A DNA stretch of 39,688 nucleotides from JAUSEW01 sp964414015 (lineage in GTDB: Bacteria > Patescibacteriota > Microgenomatia > Levybacterales > UBA12049): NCBI GenBank assembly GCA_964414015.1, contig CAYPUE010000003.1, positions 1 to 39,688 of the forward strand, written 5' to 3'. The position numbers and the translations under genes are program-made. Positions 6,602-15,360 of the stretch are shown piece after piece. Under the pieces are notes generated by a model. The model was not told the DNA's origin. It ran no database searches and saw nothing but the letters and a program-made list of their open reading frames with translations. How positions within the stretch are numbered: the first letter of the stretch is position 1; each line of letters begins with the position of its first letter.

Positions 6602-8881
6602 CTAAATATATTTTTTGTAAATAAAAATTAGTACGCCTGATAAAAACAGAACAAAAATTGCTATTCTAAGACCGAATAAGAATGATGAATTATCATAAAC
6701 CATTAATATGGTATGTTCTCCTTTCGGAATAGGAACAGCTCTAAAGGTATAATTTGCTCTTAAAATTTTCCCTTCTTTTCCGTCAATAAAAACCTTAAAC
6801 ATTTTTGAATAATTATCGGAAAGATAAAATAATGATGACTCATTCGATTTGGTCTTTACCGATATTGCATTTGGAGAATATTGAATAATCTCTNNNNNNN
6901 NNNNNNNNNNNNNNNNNNNNNNNNNNNNNNNNNNNNNNNNNNNNNNNNNNNNNNNNNNNNNNNNNNNNNNNNNNNNNNNNNNNNNNNNNNNNNCCAATTC
7001 CATTGATTTTTTATCGGTAACCACATACTTAACGCTTGTTAATTCATAAAACCTATGCAATCTATTATTGCTGGGATAAAATACATCTTTTGGATAAACC
7101 TCCAAATCAAAAGCTATTTTGCCGGGGATCTTAATGTTCCCATACTCCATATAGCTTATAAATTCTCCGTATCTTCCTATATACATCGACCCTATTCCTT
7201 CCGGAGAATACAAATTAAATTGCAGAGGAATACTTGGAACTATATGACCAAAACCTATACTCATAAATCTATCCAATCCTTGCTTTTCTTTAAGATACGA
7301 GAAAACAGGATGCTTGGGATAGAGAAACTCACGGCTGGAAAAAGGAATATATTTCTGGCCGAAAAGAAAACTCTGCGCAAATAAAATTGCTATGGCTAAA
7401 AAGAAAAAAATATTTTTTGAGTACTTGTTTCTAAACATAAAAAATATAATTGTAGTTATTGCAAGAAAAAGTATTGGAATTATAAAATTTTTGAACTGGA
7501 TTGCCTCAATGCTTATATTAATTCCCGCCTTATCAACCTTATTTAATAGGCTTGGGTTTTCCAAAATTCTAAATGTCAAAAATGAACCTAAAATAACCAT
7601 AATAACCCATAAAAAGATAAAAGAGCTTTTAACTATTTTTCGTACAAGGTCTTTTCCCCCGTTAATAAGAAAATCGAAACCGTATGCCGCAAGAACACAA
7701 AAAGAAAATGTAGTAATTAAAAATATTCTATTAGGAAGAAATGAGGTAAGAACCGGTATGTTTGAAGAAATTATTCCTCTGGATATAAAATTATCTATTG
7801 CAAGTATTAATGTTAGAAGTATTGAAACAAGGAAAAAAATTATTTTTTTGTTATTTCTTGCAAATATTGCCAAGAGAGAAAATATAAAAGAAATTATTCC
7901 TATAAACATTACTGACTCTTTATAGTCGCTTTTTCCAAAATAATTGTAGGCAGCAGGATTTCCCCAAAAATCCGGAATAATTAGAGTAAAAATGTGGGAT
8001 ATCGGCATTAAATGCTGGAATGAAAATACTCGTCCCGATAAGCCAACTCTTGGAGAATCCAAAAGAGCTTGAAACGACGGTAGTATGTGAAACAAAGTTA
8101 TTGAGGGTAAAACTACAAAAGGAATTAATGCTAAATAATAAAATTTTGATTTATTTTTATTGTCAAGATAAATTTTAAATAGTAAATAAATTAAGGAAAA
8201 CCCAAATATATAAAACGTATATTGCAGCCATCCCGCAAGAAGAGAAAACATCAAGGAAAAAAGAATTATACAAAGATATCTTATTTTTTTTGTTTGAAAA
8301 AATGATTCTATTCCCCAAAAAATATATGGCATCCAAATTAGAGTGTGGCCAACGCTTAAACCCTCTACCGATCTAACAACTATAATTCCCGAGAAAGCAA
8401 AAGCAAAGGCTCCGAGAATTGCTGATTTTTTAAAGACAACAATTTTCCCTAAAAATAAAAACATTCCTATTCCCGCAATGATTGGTTCTATCAAAATTAG
8501 AAAAACCCAAACATTAATCTGTGGAAAAATAAGAAACAAAATATTCAGAGGATAAAAAACTGCTGTTTCCGAAAGCCCCAAATGGTAATTTCCCGAAAAA
8601 GAATACGGATTCCAAAATGGCATTTCTCCTTTTTTAAGGAGGCTATCTGTAAACGTTCTCTGCGGATAAAAAATCCAAAGATCATCCTTACCTGTAGGCC
8701 TGTTGGGAATTCCAGTTTCCCAGCCGTTAAATTTCTCCTGTGCCCAGGGATTAAAAAAAGAAGCAAGGAGATTTGCGGAGAATGGAATTTTATTTTGGAG
8801 AAAAACCTGCCAAAACAAAATAAAAGTGGATAGAGAAAGAATAATTAAAAAAAATAAAAAATTAAATTTATTTTTTTCCAT
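6602..8881 (-). CDS. YfhO-like multipass membrane protein
   Basis: 759 codons counting the gap. There are about a dozen membrane helices over the first 500 residues, then a soluble C-terminal region. The N-terminal region (FNPWAQE, PFWNPYSFSGN) and the C-terminal part (LSDNYSKMFKVFIDGKEGKI, then VPIPKGEHTILMVYD and a last helix) are typical of the YfhO / GT-C-like family, which is linked to glycosylation of cell-wall or lipid-linked polymers. A 100-N gap at 6894-6993 removes part of the soluble domain; both flanks are in frame. A TAAATT box lies 6 nt before the ATG. Function is inferred from the family only. Confidence 0.8.
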   Translation of the reverse strand: MEKNKFNFLFFLIILSLSTFILFWQVFLQNKIPFSANLLASFFNPWAQEKFNGWETGIPNRPTGKDDLWIFYPQRTFTDSLLKKGEMPFWNPYSFSGNYHLGLSETAVFYPLNILFLIFPQINVWVFLILIEPIIAGIGMFLFLGKIVVFKKSAILGAFAFAFSGIIVVRSVEGLSVGHTLIWMPYIFWGIESFFQTKKIRYLCIILFSLMFSLLAGWLQYTFYIFGFSLIYLLFKIYLDNKNKSKFYYLALIPFVVLPSITLFHILPSFQALLDSPRVGLSGRVFSFQHLMPISHIFTLIIPDFWGNPAAYNYFGKSDYKESVMFIGIISFIFSLLAIFARNNKKIIFFLVSILLTLILAIDNFISRGIISSNIPVLTSFLPNRIFLITTFSFCVLAAYGFDFLINGGKDLVRKIVKSSFIFLWVIMVILGSFLTFRILENPSLLNKVDKAGINISIEAIQFKNFIIPILFLAITTIIFFMFRNKYSKNIFFFLAIAILFAQSFLFGQKYIPFSSREFLYPKHPVFSYLKEKQGLDRFMSIGFGHIVPSIPLQFNLYSPEGIGSMYIGRYGEFISYMEYGNIKIPGKIAFDLEVYPKDVFYPSNNRLHRFYELTSVKYVVTDKKSMELXXXXXXXXXXXXXXXXXXXXXXXXXXXXXXXXXXEIIQYSPNAISVKTKSNESSLFYLSDNYSKMFKVFIDGKEGKILRANYTFRAVPIPKGEHTILMVYDNSSFLFGLRIAIFVLFLSGVLIFIYKKYI
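6894..6993. other. Scaffold gap (100 N) inside the YfhO-like gene
   Basis: 100 N between codons for SMEL and EIIQY. The flanks share a frame, but the true gap length is unknown. Confidence 0.95.
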
Positions 8882-8900
8882 TAATATAATTTATGAAAAT

Positions 8901-11564
8901 TTAATTCGGGTAGTGGCATTTTTTATATTTTTTTCCGCTTCCGCACCAACACGGGTCGTTTCTGCCAATTTTATTCTTAGACGTTTTTTCGTTTGTCTTG
9001 GAAGCGTTGTTCTGTGAAACTTCAGGAATATTTCCTGCGGGCTTTGCAACAATATGTTTGTGCTGATGTAAAGAAGGAGGTGCTTCTTGAATTTGGACTT
9101 TATAAATTCTATGCACAATTTGATCGTCAATTTCTGCTACTAATTTTTCAAACATTTTATATGCTTCATTTTTATACTCAACTAACGGATCCCTTTGGCC
9201 GTAACCTCTAAGGCCAATTCCCTGCCGTAAATTTTCGATTGCATCTAAATGATCTATCCAAAGGTTGTCTATAACGGATAAGATTACAAATCTTTCTAAT
9301 TTTCTTGTCAGCTCATTACCTAATTTTTTTTCTCTCTGTTCATAAATATCTTTTGCGATATTTGAAAGGAAACTTACTCGTTGTAAATTTTCAAGCAATT
9401 GCTCCAGTTCTTTGATGAGTTGATTTTTTGATTGCTCATCAAATGGAATTATGGTTACGAACTCATCAATAATATTTTTCAAAGAATTTTCTTCATAAGA
9501 ATGCGTATTAACCAAAACTGAAATCGCATTGCTTATCTTTTCTAAAATTTCTTCTTTCAGAGAATTTTGTTCTTCCAAAACTTTTCTCCTCTTTTTATAG
9601 ATTATTTGCCGTTGAATATTGAGAACATCGTCGTACTCAACCAGATGTTTCCTTATGTCAAAATTAAATCCTTCAATTTTCATTTGAGCTTGTTCTATGG
9701 CTCTAGATACTATGGCGCTTTGTATTGGTACCTCTTCCGGCATGTTAAATCTGGTCATTAATTTCGCAATTGTGTCGCCTCCAAAAAGCCGCATTACCTC
9801 ATCATCCAACGATACAAAAAAACGAGAACTTCCCGGATCTCCTTGCCTTCCGGCCCTCCCTCTAAGCTGATTGTCTATTCTGCGCGCCTCATGCTTTTCC
9901 GTACCAATCACATAAAGTCCGCCAAGCGAAATTACCTTTTGATGTTTCTTCTCCCATTCTTTCCATTCCGAAGTTCCGATTTTGTCTTTGCCGTCACTTT
10001 GTTTTGGAGTATCGCCTCCCAAAATAATATCTACACCACGGCCTGCCATATTGGTTGCTACAGTTACCGCTCCTTCCTCTCCGGCTTTTGCGAGAATTTG
10101 CGCTTCTCTTTCATGGTTTTTAGCATTGAGAATTTCGTGCTTTACTCCCCGGCGTCTTAAAAGTTCTGAGATTAATTCGTTTTTGTCAATTGATGTTGTT
10201 CCCAACAGAACCGGCTGTCCGATTTTATGAACTTTTTCTATTTCATCCGCAACCGCTGATAATTTTGCTCTCCCTGTTTTGTAAACCGAATCCTTATGAT
10301 CAATTCTAATCATTGATTTATTGGTAGGAATTACTACAACGTCAAGTTTATAAATTTTATGAAATTCTTCCGCCTCTGTGGCAGCCGTCCCTGTCATACC
10401 AGCCAATTTTTCGTACATTCTAAAATAATTCTGCAAAGAAACAGTAGCAAGAGTTTTTGACTCTCTTTGGATAGAAACATTTTCTTTTGCCTCGAGTGCT
10501 TGGTGTAAACCTTCCGAAAGCCGTCTCCCAATCATTAGCCTACCCGTAAACTCATCAACTAAAATAACCTGATTATCCTTAACAATATAATCTTTTTCTT
10601 TATTAAAAAGAGTGTGGGCTTTAAGCGCGGCCTCTATATGGTAAACAGTATCGAAATCTTTTTCGTAGATATTCCTGATGTTAAAAACTTTTTCAATTTT
10701 TTCAAGACCATGATCGGTTAGATGCACTGTACGTAATTTTTCATCGACTTTATAGTCAATATCCGAATTTAATTTTCCTACAAGACTTGCGTATTCATAA
10801 TATTTTTGAGCAGGTGATTCATCCGGCGCGGAAATTATATGGGGAGTCCTTGCTTCGTCAATAAGTACCGAGTCTACTTCGTCAACAACCGCAAAATAAT
10901 GTTTTCTTTGCACTACTTCTGAAATATTTTGCGCCATGTTATCTCTTAAATAATCAAAACCGAATTCTGAATTTATACCATAAACAATATCCGCTTGATA
11001 AGCTTCTTTTCTGGTTATTTCTCTTAAGTGGGATAATCTGTAATCTGAAACTCCTTTATCCGCAAAATTTAAATCAAAAATAAAAGACTTTTCACTAATT
11101 ATAGATGCCACTTTAATACCCAAACGATTAAATATCGGACCCATCCATCCCGCATCTCTACGAGCAAGATAATCATTAACTGTTACTAAATGAACATTAT
11201 TTCCTGTTAAGCTGTGCAAATATAATGCCGGCACTGCGCTTAAAGTTTTCCCCTCTCCTGTCTTTTGTTCTGCAATTTTCCCGCTTGCCAGTACTATTCC
11301 TGCCATAAGCTGCACATCGAAATGCCGTTGTCCTATCGCTCTTAAAGATGCTTCCCGCGCCATTGCAAAAACTTCCGGCAAAAGAAGATCTAAAGATTCT
11401 CCGCTTTTTATTCTTTCTTTAAATTCCTGGGTTTTTTTAGAAAAATCTTTATCTTTTAATTTTTTTATTTGCCTTTCCAAAGAATTGATTTCTAAAATAA
11501 GAGGTTTAAGTTTATTTATTTGTTTTTCGTTAGAGTCAAAAAATTTAGTTAGAATACCGAACAT
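8901..11564 (-). CDS. secA: Preprotein translocase ATPase SecA
   Basis: 887 residues, full length. The motor of the Sec export pathway. Walker A AEQKTGEGKT (98-107), the Walker B region VVDEVDSVLIDEART, the GRAGRQGDPGSS motif of helicase domain 2 and the C-terminal zinc finger CWCGSGKKYKKCH (C872, C874, C883, H884) are all present. No SD precedes the ATG. An extended -10, TGATAGAAT, ends 9 nt before it. Directly upstream (11587-11760) lies a leader-like unit with a 12-codon polylysine ORF and a terminator, so secA expression may depend either on read-through or on its own -10. Confidence 0.98.
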   Translation of the reverse strand: MFGILTKFFDSNEKQINKLKPLILEINSLERQIKKLKDKDFSKKTQEFKERIKSGESLDLLLPEVFAMAREASLRAIGQRHFDVQLMAGIVLASGKIAEQKTGEGKTLSAVPALYLHSLTGNNVHLVTVNDYLARRDAGWMGPIFNRLGIKVASIISEKSFIFDLNFADKGVSDYRLSHLREITRKEAYQADIVYGINSEFGFDYLRDNMAQNISEVVQRKHYFAVVDEVDSVLIDEARTPHIISAPDESPAQKYYEYASLVGKLNSDIDYKVDEKLRTVHLTDHGLEKIEKVFNIRNIYEKDFDTVYHIEAALKAHTLFNKEKDYIVKDNQVILVDEFTGRLMIGRRLSEGLHQALEAKENVSIQRESKTLATVSLQNYFRMYEKLAGMTGTAATEAEEFHKIYKLDVVVIPTNKSMIRIDHKDSVYKTGRAKLSAVADEIEKVHKIGQPVLLGTTSIDKNELISELLRRRGVKHEILNAKNHEREAQILAKAGEEGAVTVATNMAGRGVDIILGGDTPKQSDGKDKIGTSEWKEWEKKHQKVISLGGLYVIGTEKHEARRIDNQLRGRAGRQGDPGSSRFFVSLDDEVMRLFGGDTIAKLMTRFNMPEEVPIQSAIVSRAIEQAQMKIEGFNFDIRKHLVEYDDVLNIQRQIIYKKRRKVLEEQNSLKEEILEKISNAISVLVNTHSYEENSLKNIIDEFVTIIPFDEQSKNQLIKELEQLLENLQRVSFLSNIAKDIYEQREKKLGNELTRKLERFVILSVIDNLWIDHLDAIENLRQGIGLRGYGQRDPLVEYKNEAYKMFEKLVAEIDDQIVHRIYKVQIQEAPPSLHQHKHIVAKPAGNIPEVSQNNASKTNEKTSKNKIGRNDPCWCGSGKKYKKCHYPN

Positions 11565-11573
11565 ATATTATCT

Positions 11574-11582
11574 ATTCTATCA
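11574..11582 (-). promoter_or_regulatory. Extended -10 TGATAGAAT before secA
   Basis: TG-A-TAGAAT, 9 nt before the secA ATG and directly behind the terminator hairpin. It could give secA its own near-leaderless transcript. Confidence 0.45.
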
Positions 11583-11586
11583 CAAA

Positions 11587-11615
11587 AATCCCGCACCATA
11601 TTGTGGTGCGGGATT
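11587..11615 (-). terminator. Strong hairpin terminator upstream of secA
   Basis: A perfect 12-bp stem (AATCCCGCACCA / TGGTGCGGGATT) with a 5-nt loop. On the minus strand it runs directly into a T-rich end (ATTTTTGTG). There is no T tract on the plus-strand side, so it works for minus-strand transcripts. Confidence 0.85.
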
Positions 11616-11657
11616 ACCAACTGATCAATTGGTAATGTTCCAAATTACTTACCAATT
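11614..11657 (-). promoter_or_regulatory. Competing leader hairpins between polylysine ORF and terminator
   Basis: Three mutually exclusive segments in minus-strand order. Segment 1, AATTGGTAA (11649-11657), covers the ORF stop codon. Segment 2, TTACCAATT (11627-11635), is its perfect 9-bp complement. Segment 3, TTGGTAA (11614-11620), also pairs with segment 2 over 7 bp and shares its last two bases with the terminator stem. This is the geometry of an attenuator; function is inferred. Confidence 0.5.
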
Positions 11658-11694
11658 ATCTCTTCTTTGATTTCTTCTTCTTTTTCTTTGCCAT
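11656..11694 (-). CDS. 12-residue polylysine peptide MAKKKKKKSKKR
   Basis: A 12-codon ORF with one of the best ribosome binding sites in the window: GGAGGTGA (11703-11710) lies 8 nt before the ATG. The product is MAKKKKKKSKKR, then TAA. It is followed by alternative hairpins and a terminator, and then by secA 92 nt further on. It could be a leader peptide whose translation (lysine codons, slow polylysine passage) controls the downstream hairpins. It could also be a tiny basic protein expressed for its own sake. The coding call rests on the SD, spacing and position. No family is recognised. Confidence 0.6.
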   Translation of the reverse strand: MAKKKKKKSKKR

Positions 11695-11721
11695 GTTACA
11701 ATTCACCTCCCCTCGTTAATT

Positions 11722-11753
11722 ATTATCGTGAATAAATTTTTTTTATTTGTCAA
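11722..11753 (-). promoter_or_regulatory. Possible promoter of the polylysine leader
   Basis: Perfect -35 TTGACA (11748-11753) and GATAAT (11722-11727), 20 nt apart, which is longer than ideal. The start would fall near 11715, just before the SD. Confidence 0.4.
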
Positions 11754-11867
11754 GATTTTTACTCTGCTTCAAAACATTATATTTAGATTATTAAATCAAC
11801 AAAAATCAGAAACGCTAATTTAACCCCATTTTTATCATTTTTTTTGACAAAAAATAAAATTTGGAAA

Positions 11868-13163
11868 TTATTCTTGAGGTTTTATAATATTTTTACCGAT
11901 ATATTTTTGCAAAACTTTTGGAATTAAAACAGATCCATCTCTCTGTTGATAATTTTCCAAAATCGCAATTAAAATTCTTGGTGAGGCAATAACTGTATTG
12001 TTTAGAGTATAACAATAATTAATAATTCCTTTTTTATCTTTAACTTTCATATTAAGTCTACGGGCTTGCCAATCGATTAAATTAGAGTTTGAATGAGTTT
12101 CTCCATAACCATTCATTGCAGGTATCCAAGTTTCAATATCAAACATTTTATATTTTCCAGCCCCCATATCTCCTGTTGAATTTTGAACAACATGATAAGG
12201 AAGATTAAGTTCTTGCAGAATTTCCTCGGAAATAGATTGCATTTCTTGATGTAAATTTTCTGACTCTTTCAAATCATTTTTACAAATCATAACCTGTTCA
12301 ACTTTCATAAATTCATGTACGCGATATAACCCTTTAACATCTTTTCCGTAACTTCCCACTTCGGATCGATAACACTGGGTAAGAGCGCAAACTTTAATAG
12401 GTAATTCTTTTTCATTTAAAGTTTTGTCTGCGAAATAAGCCAGTAGCGAAGGTTCGGAAGTTCCGCCTAAATAAATAGGGTTTTTAATTTCTTCCCCGCT
12501 TTCTAATTTTCCGGGATTGGCAATTTGATAAACGTCTTGTTTACCAAAGGGAAAATGACCGCTTCCCAACAAGGCAAATTCGTGGATTAATGTTGGAGGT
12601 ACCATGGGATTAAAACCGTGGGATACCATTTTTTGAAAAGCAAAATTTAAAACTGCCCAATGCAATAAAGCTCCCTCATTTTTTAAATAATAACCGCGAA
12701 AACCGGAAACCTTAGCTCCCGTAACAAAATCTAAGATATTCAAATTATTGCCAATCTCTATATGGTTTTTTATTGGAAAATCAAATTTCGGTATTTCTCC
12801 CCACTTAGAAACTTCCTTGTTAAACTTATTGTCGGGACCAATCGGCGTATCTTCTGCAGGAATATTTGGAATTTTTAAAAGCCATATTTTTAATTCATCT
12901 CCTACTGCTTTTAGCGCATGCTCTTCTTTTTCTAGTTTTACTTTTATATTTTTGCCTTTTTCTATTTGATCTGCAGTTGGTTTTCCTTTTATCGTAGAAA
13001 TTAAAAGATTTCTTTCTTCCCGGAGTTTCTGAACAACAATTGATAATTCTTTATATTTTTTATCAATCTCCAAAACGTGAGCAATGTTTATGTCAATATT
13101 TTTATCTTTTGCTGCTTTTTGAACAATTTCTGGATTTTCCCTGATAAATTTAATATCAATCAT
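11868..13163 (-). CDS. serS: Seryl-tRNA synthetase
   Basis: 431 residues. Charges tRNA-Ser. The N-terminal coiled-coil tRNA-binding arm is visible at about 30-105. It is followed by the class II catalytic core with GGTSEPSLLAYFADKTL, the motif 2 region CYRSEVGSYGKDVKGLYRVHEF and the motif 3 region LNNTVIASPRILIAILENYQ. Length and order are normal. GATAAT lies 9 nt before the ATG and no SD is seen. The 3' flank (11695-11867) is AT-rich and, apart from the leader promoter described above, shows nothing recognisable. Confidence 0.97.
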   Translation of the reverse strand: MIDIKFIRENPEIVQKAAKDKNIDINIAHVLEIDKKYKELSIVVQKLREERNLLISTIKGKPTADQIEKGKNIKVKLEKEEHALKAVGDELKIWLLKIPNIPAEDTPIGPDNKFNKEVSKWGEIPKFDFPIKNHIEIGNNLNILDFVTGAKVSGFRGYYLKNEGALLHWAVLNFAFQKMVSHGFNPMVPPTLIHEFALLGSGHFPFGKQDVYQIANPGKLESGEEIKNPIYLGGTSEPSLLAYFADKTLNEKELPIKVCALTQCYRSEVGSYGKDVKGLYRVHEFMKVEQVMICKNDLKESENLHQEMQSISEEILQELNLPYHVVQNSTGDMGAGKYKMFDIETWIPAMNGYGETHSNSNLIDWQARRLNMKVKDKKGIINYCYTLNNTVIASPRILIAILENYQQRDGSVLIPKVLQKYIGKNIIKPQE

Positions 13164-13183
13164 AACGCTTCAATTATCCAATT

Positions 13184-13222
13184 AACGAATTAAAAAACTA
13201 ACGAATTGAATTCGTTAACCCG
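13184..13222. repeat. AT-rich palindromic repeat cluster between serS and ITPase gene
   Basis: Reiterated AACGAATT / CGTTAA units, including the perfect palindrome AACGAATTGAATTCGTT (13200-13216). It fills most of the 67-nt intergenic space. Confidence 0.7.
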
Positions 13223-13230
13223 TTAATACG

Positions 13231-13842
13231 TTAACCAATCAATTCCCTAATAATGATTGGCTTAAGTTTTTGTATTGCCTTATATCTATGATTATAGAGC
13301 TTTTGGTCTTCATCGGTCAATTGATCTTCATGATAATATTTTTTAATTCGGGGCAAATAGAAAAATGACCGGTAGGGATATCCTTTTAAAGGTTTTAAAT
13401 AAGGTCTTTCCGCAATAATTCCTTCAACCTTACCGTTAACGCTCCAAACTTTTCCGTTCGGCATCGCTAATGACACAACTGTTTTAAAAAACGCTCTCCT
13501 ATTATTATCGGGCAATTCTTTTGCAATCTTTATCATATTTTTTATTAAATCTTTATCTGTCGCTTCATAGCCCAACCACCTTTTACTTTTTATTCCCGGT
13601 GCTTCGCCAAAAGCTTCTATTTCTATTCCTCCATCATCCGCTATTGCCGGTAAATTGCTTTTTTTAGAATAAAATAATGCCTTAGCTTGTGAATTTTCTC
13701 TGTAAGTTTCTCCAGTCTCTTCAATATTATCTTTAATTCCTAAATCGGAAAGAGAAACAACTTTAAAAGGTAAATCGGAAAGAAAATACTTGAATTCTTT
13801 AAGTTTTCCTTTATTATGGGTAGCAATAAGAAGTTTTTGCAT
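13231..13842 (-). CDS. Non-canonical purine NTP pyrophosphatase (RdgB/HAM1 family)
   Basis: 203 residues. Removes ITP, dITP and XTP from the nucleotide pool. Family signatures: the substrate loop ATHNKGKLKEF at the N-terminus, DDGGIEIEAFGEAPGIKSKRW in the middle with the catalytic aspartates, and a C-terminal segment ending NHRYKAIQKL. The family often has SHR near the C-terminus; NHR is seen here. The start overlaps the lysS stop by 1 nt, so the two genes are read together. The C-terminal half (FFYLPRIKKYYHEDQLTDE) differs from the common bacterial form. Confidence 0.85.
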   Translation of the reverse strand: MQKLLIATHNKGKLKEFKYFLSDLPFKVVSLSDLGIKDNIEETGETYRENSQAKALFYSKKSNLPAIADDGGIEIEAFGEAPGIKSKRWLGYEATDKDLIKNMIKIAKELPDNNRRAFFKTVVSLAMPNGKVWSVNGKVEGIIAERPYLKPLKGYPYRSFFYLPRIKKYYHEDQLTDEDQKLYNHRYKAIQKLKPIIIRELIG

Positions 13843-15356
13843 TACTGGACTTCTTCAAATCTTTTTTTAATAAAATCTTTGTTCTTAACAATAATCCATC
13901 CCGCCTTTGGTCCATAATTTTTTCCAAATAGGGAAAGATATATTGCGGCAAATGCTTCATGGGATGGAAGATTCAACTCTTTCGCCCAGATATATAATTT
14001 TTCCTGTAGATCTTCCGATTCCCATTCTTTATTTAACTCCTCCAATATCTTAGCCAAAAACTTCTTTTGTTCTGAAGATAACTTTTTCGAACTTTCCGGA
14101 ATTTCTCTTTTCAGAATAAAACGATTTTCCTCCGGAGCGAAAGCCTCAATCCATCTTCTGGCATAGGGAACCCATTCTTCTGCTCCCTCTTTTACCAACT
14201 GGCTCTGCATGTTGGGAGCTTGGAGCCATTGAACCAATTGCATAAACTTTATTCTAGGGAGTTTTTTGACTTTATCGGTAACTTGAGAAAGTTCGAATAT
14301 TCTTTTTTTATCAGGTTCATTTGAAAAACCAACCTCTTGATATTCATCAAAGAGTTTTGGAATTGTATCGCCCGACGGATCAAAATCTATAGTTTGATTT
14401 AATTTTGTCTTCACCATTAAAAATCTTAGTATTTCCGGCGGTAAAATTTCCAGCATTTTTGAAACAGATGACCCACGGCCTTTCGATGAAGACATCTTTT
14501 TGCCTCCCACTAAAAAAAATTCATATCCTACCGGGTAAGGAATAGTATATTTAATAACTCGTTCACAGATAAGAGATGCCAAATCATGAGAGCCGCCTTT
14601 ACTCATATGATCTTTGCCCGCTCCTTCAACCGTAATCCCAAGCGCTTTCCATTTCGCAGGCCATTCTACTTTCCAAGGAAGCTTACCTGCGATTCCCCCG
14701 CCCTTGGCTGGGCTAAATGGCGATATTTCCCCTTTAAAACCGCATCCTTTCGTCCACGCAAGTCCTTCGATATTGCATGTAAAGGAAACTTTCTCTCCGT
14801 CCCAATCATAAACTTTTGTCGTTGAAACTTTACCGCAGTTCGGACAATACGGCTGGAACGGATACCAATCTTTTGCAATTTTTTTCTTATAGAGTTCCTC
14901 ATATATTTTCCTTATTTTATCTGCTTTATCCAAACATTCTTTTATCAAAGGATTCATTCTACCGCTTAAGTATAAATCTGTAGACCATAAAATTTCAGGA
15001 TGAGATCCTATCTTATTAAAGACATCTTTAAATTCCAAAGCGTAATATTTTGCGTAATTTTCAAATCCTTTTTCAGGCGACGGAACTTTAAAAAGAGGCA
15101 TTCCGAGATATTGCTCGAATTTTTCTTTCGGCAGATAAACAGGTAAAGCATCCATTGGATCATGATCGTCGAAAATATAAGTATATTTCGCTTTAACTCC
15201 CATCCTAATTAGCGACTTATATACCAAGTCGTGTATAACCACTCCTCGTAAAGAACCAACGTGAATTCGACCGGATGGAGTCTTCATATCATCCACCCAT
15301 TCAAGCGGCAACTTTCTATTTTTTAATTCCTGTGCAACTTTATCTGCCCAAAACAT
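13842..15356 (-). CDS. lysS: Class I lysyl-tRNA synthetase
   Basis: 504 residues. This is the archaeal-type class I enzyme (LysK), not the common class II bacterial LysRS. It has a HIGH-type motif HVGSLRG (32-38), KMSSSKG (287-293) and a zinc site with CPNC (C171, C174), C194 and C205, plus the class I LysRS signatures DDMKTPSGRIHVGS and VEGAGKDHMSKGGSHD. It attaches lysine to tRNA-Lys. The ATG lies exactly 6 nt behind an extended -10 (TGATAGAAT) that overlaps the end of murB, and no SD is present. Confidence 0.95.
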   Translation of the reverse strand: MFWADKVAQELKNRKLPLEWVDDMKTPSGRIHVGSLRGVVIHDLVYKSLIRMGVKAKYTYIFDDHDPMDALPVYLPKEKFEQYLGMPLFKVPSPEKGFENYAKYYALEFKDVFNKIGSHPEILWSTDLYLSGRMNPLIKECLDKADKIRKIYEELYKKKIAKDWYPFQPYCPNCGKVSTTKVYDWDGEKVSFTCNIEGLAWTKGCGFKGEISPFSPAKGGGIAGKLPWKVEWPAKWKALGITVEGAGKDHMSKGGSHDLASLICERVIKYTIPYPVGYEFFLVGGKKMSSSKGRGSSVSKMLEILPPEILRFLMVKTKLNQTIDFDPSGDTIPKLFDEYQEVGFSNEPDKKRIFELSQVTDKVKKLPRIKFMQLVQWLQAPNMQSQLVKEGAEEWVPYARRWIEAFAPEENRFILKREIPESSKKLSSEQKKFLAKILEELNKEWESEDLQEKLYIWAKELNLPSHEAFAAIYLSLFGKNYGPKAGWIIVKNKDFIKKRFEEVQ

Positions 15357-15360
15357 AGCT

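Noticed and set aside
7392..7925. 177-codon open frame on the plus strand
   Set aside because: It is antisense to the membrane helices of the YfhO-like gene; low-complexity Ile/Lys content, no start signal.
13184..13222. CRISPR-like array between serS and the ITPase gene
   Set aside because: The units are short overlapping palindromes with no spacers; no cas genes in the window.
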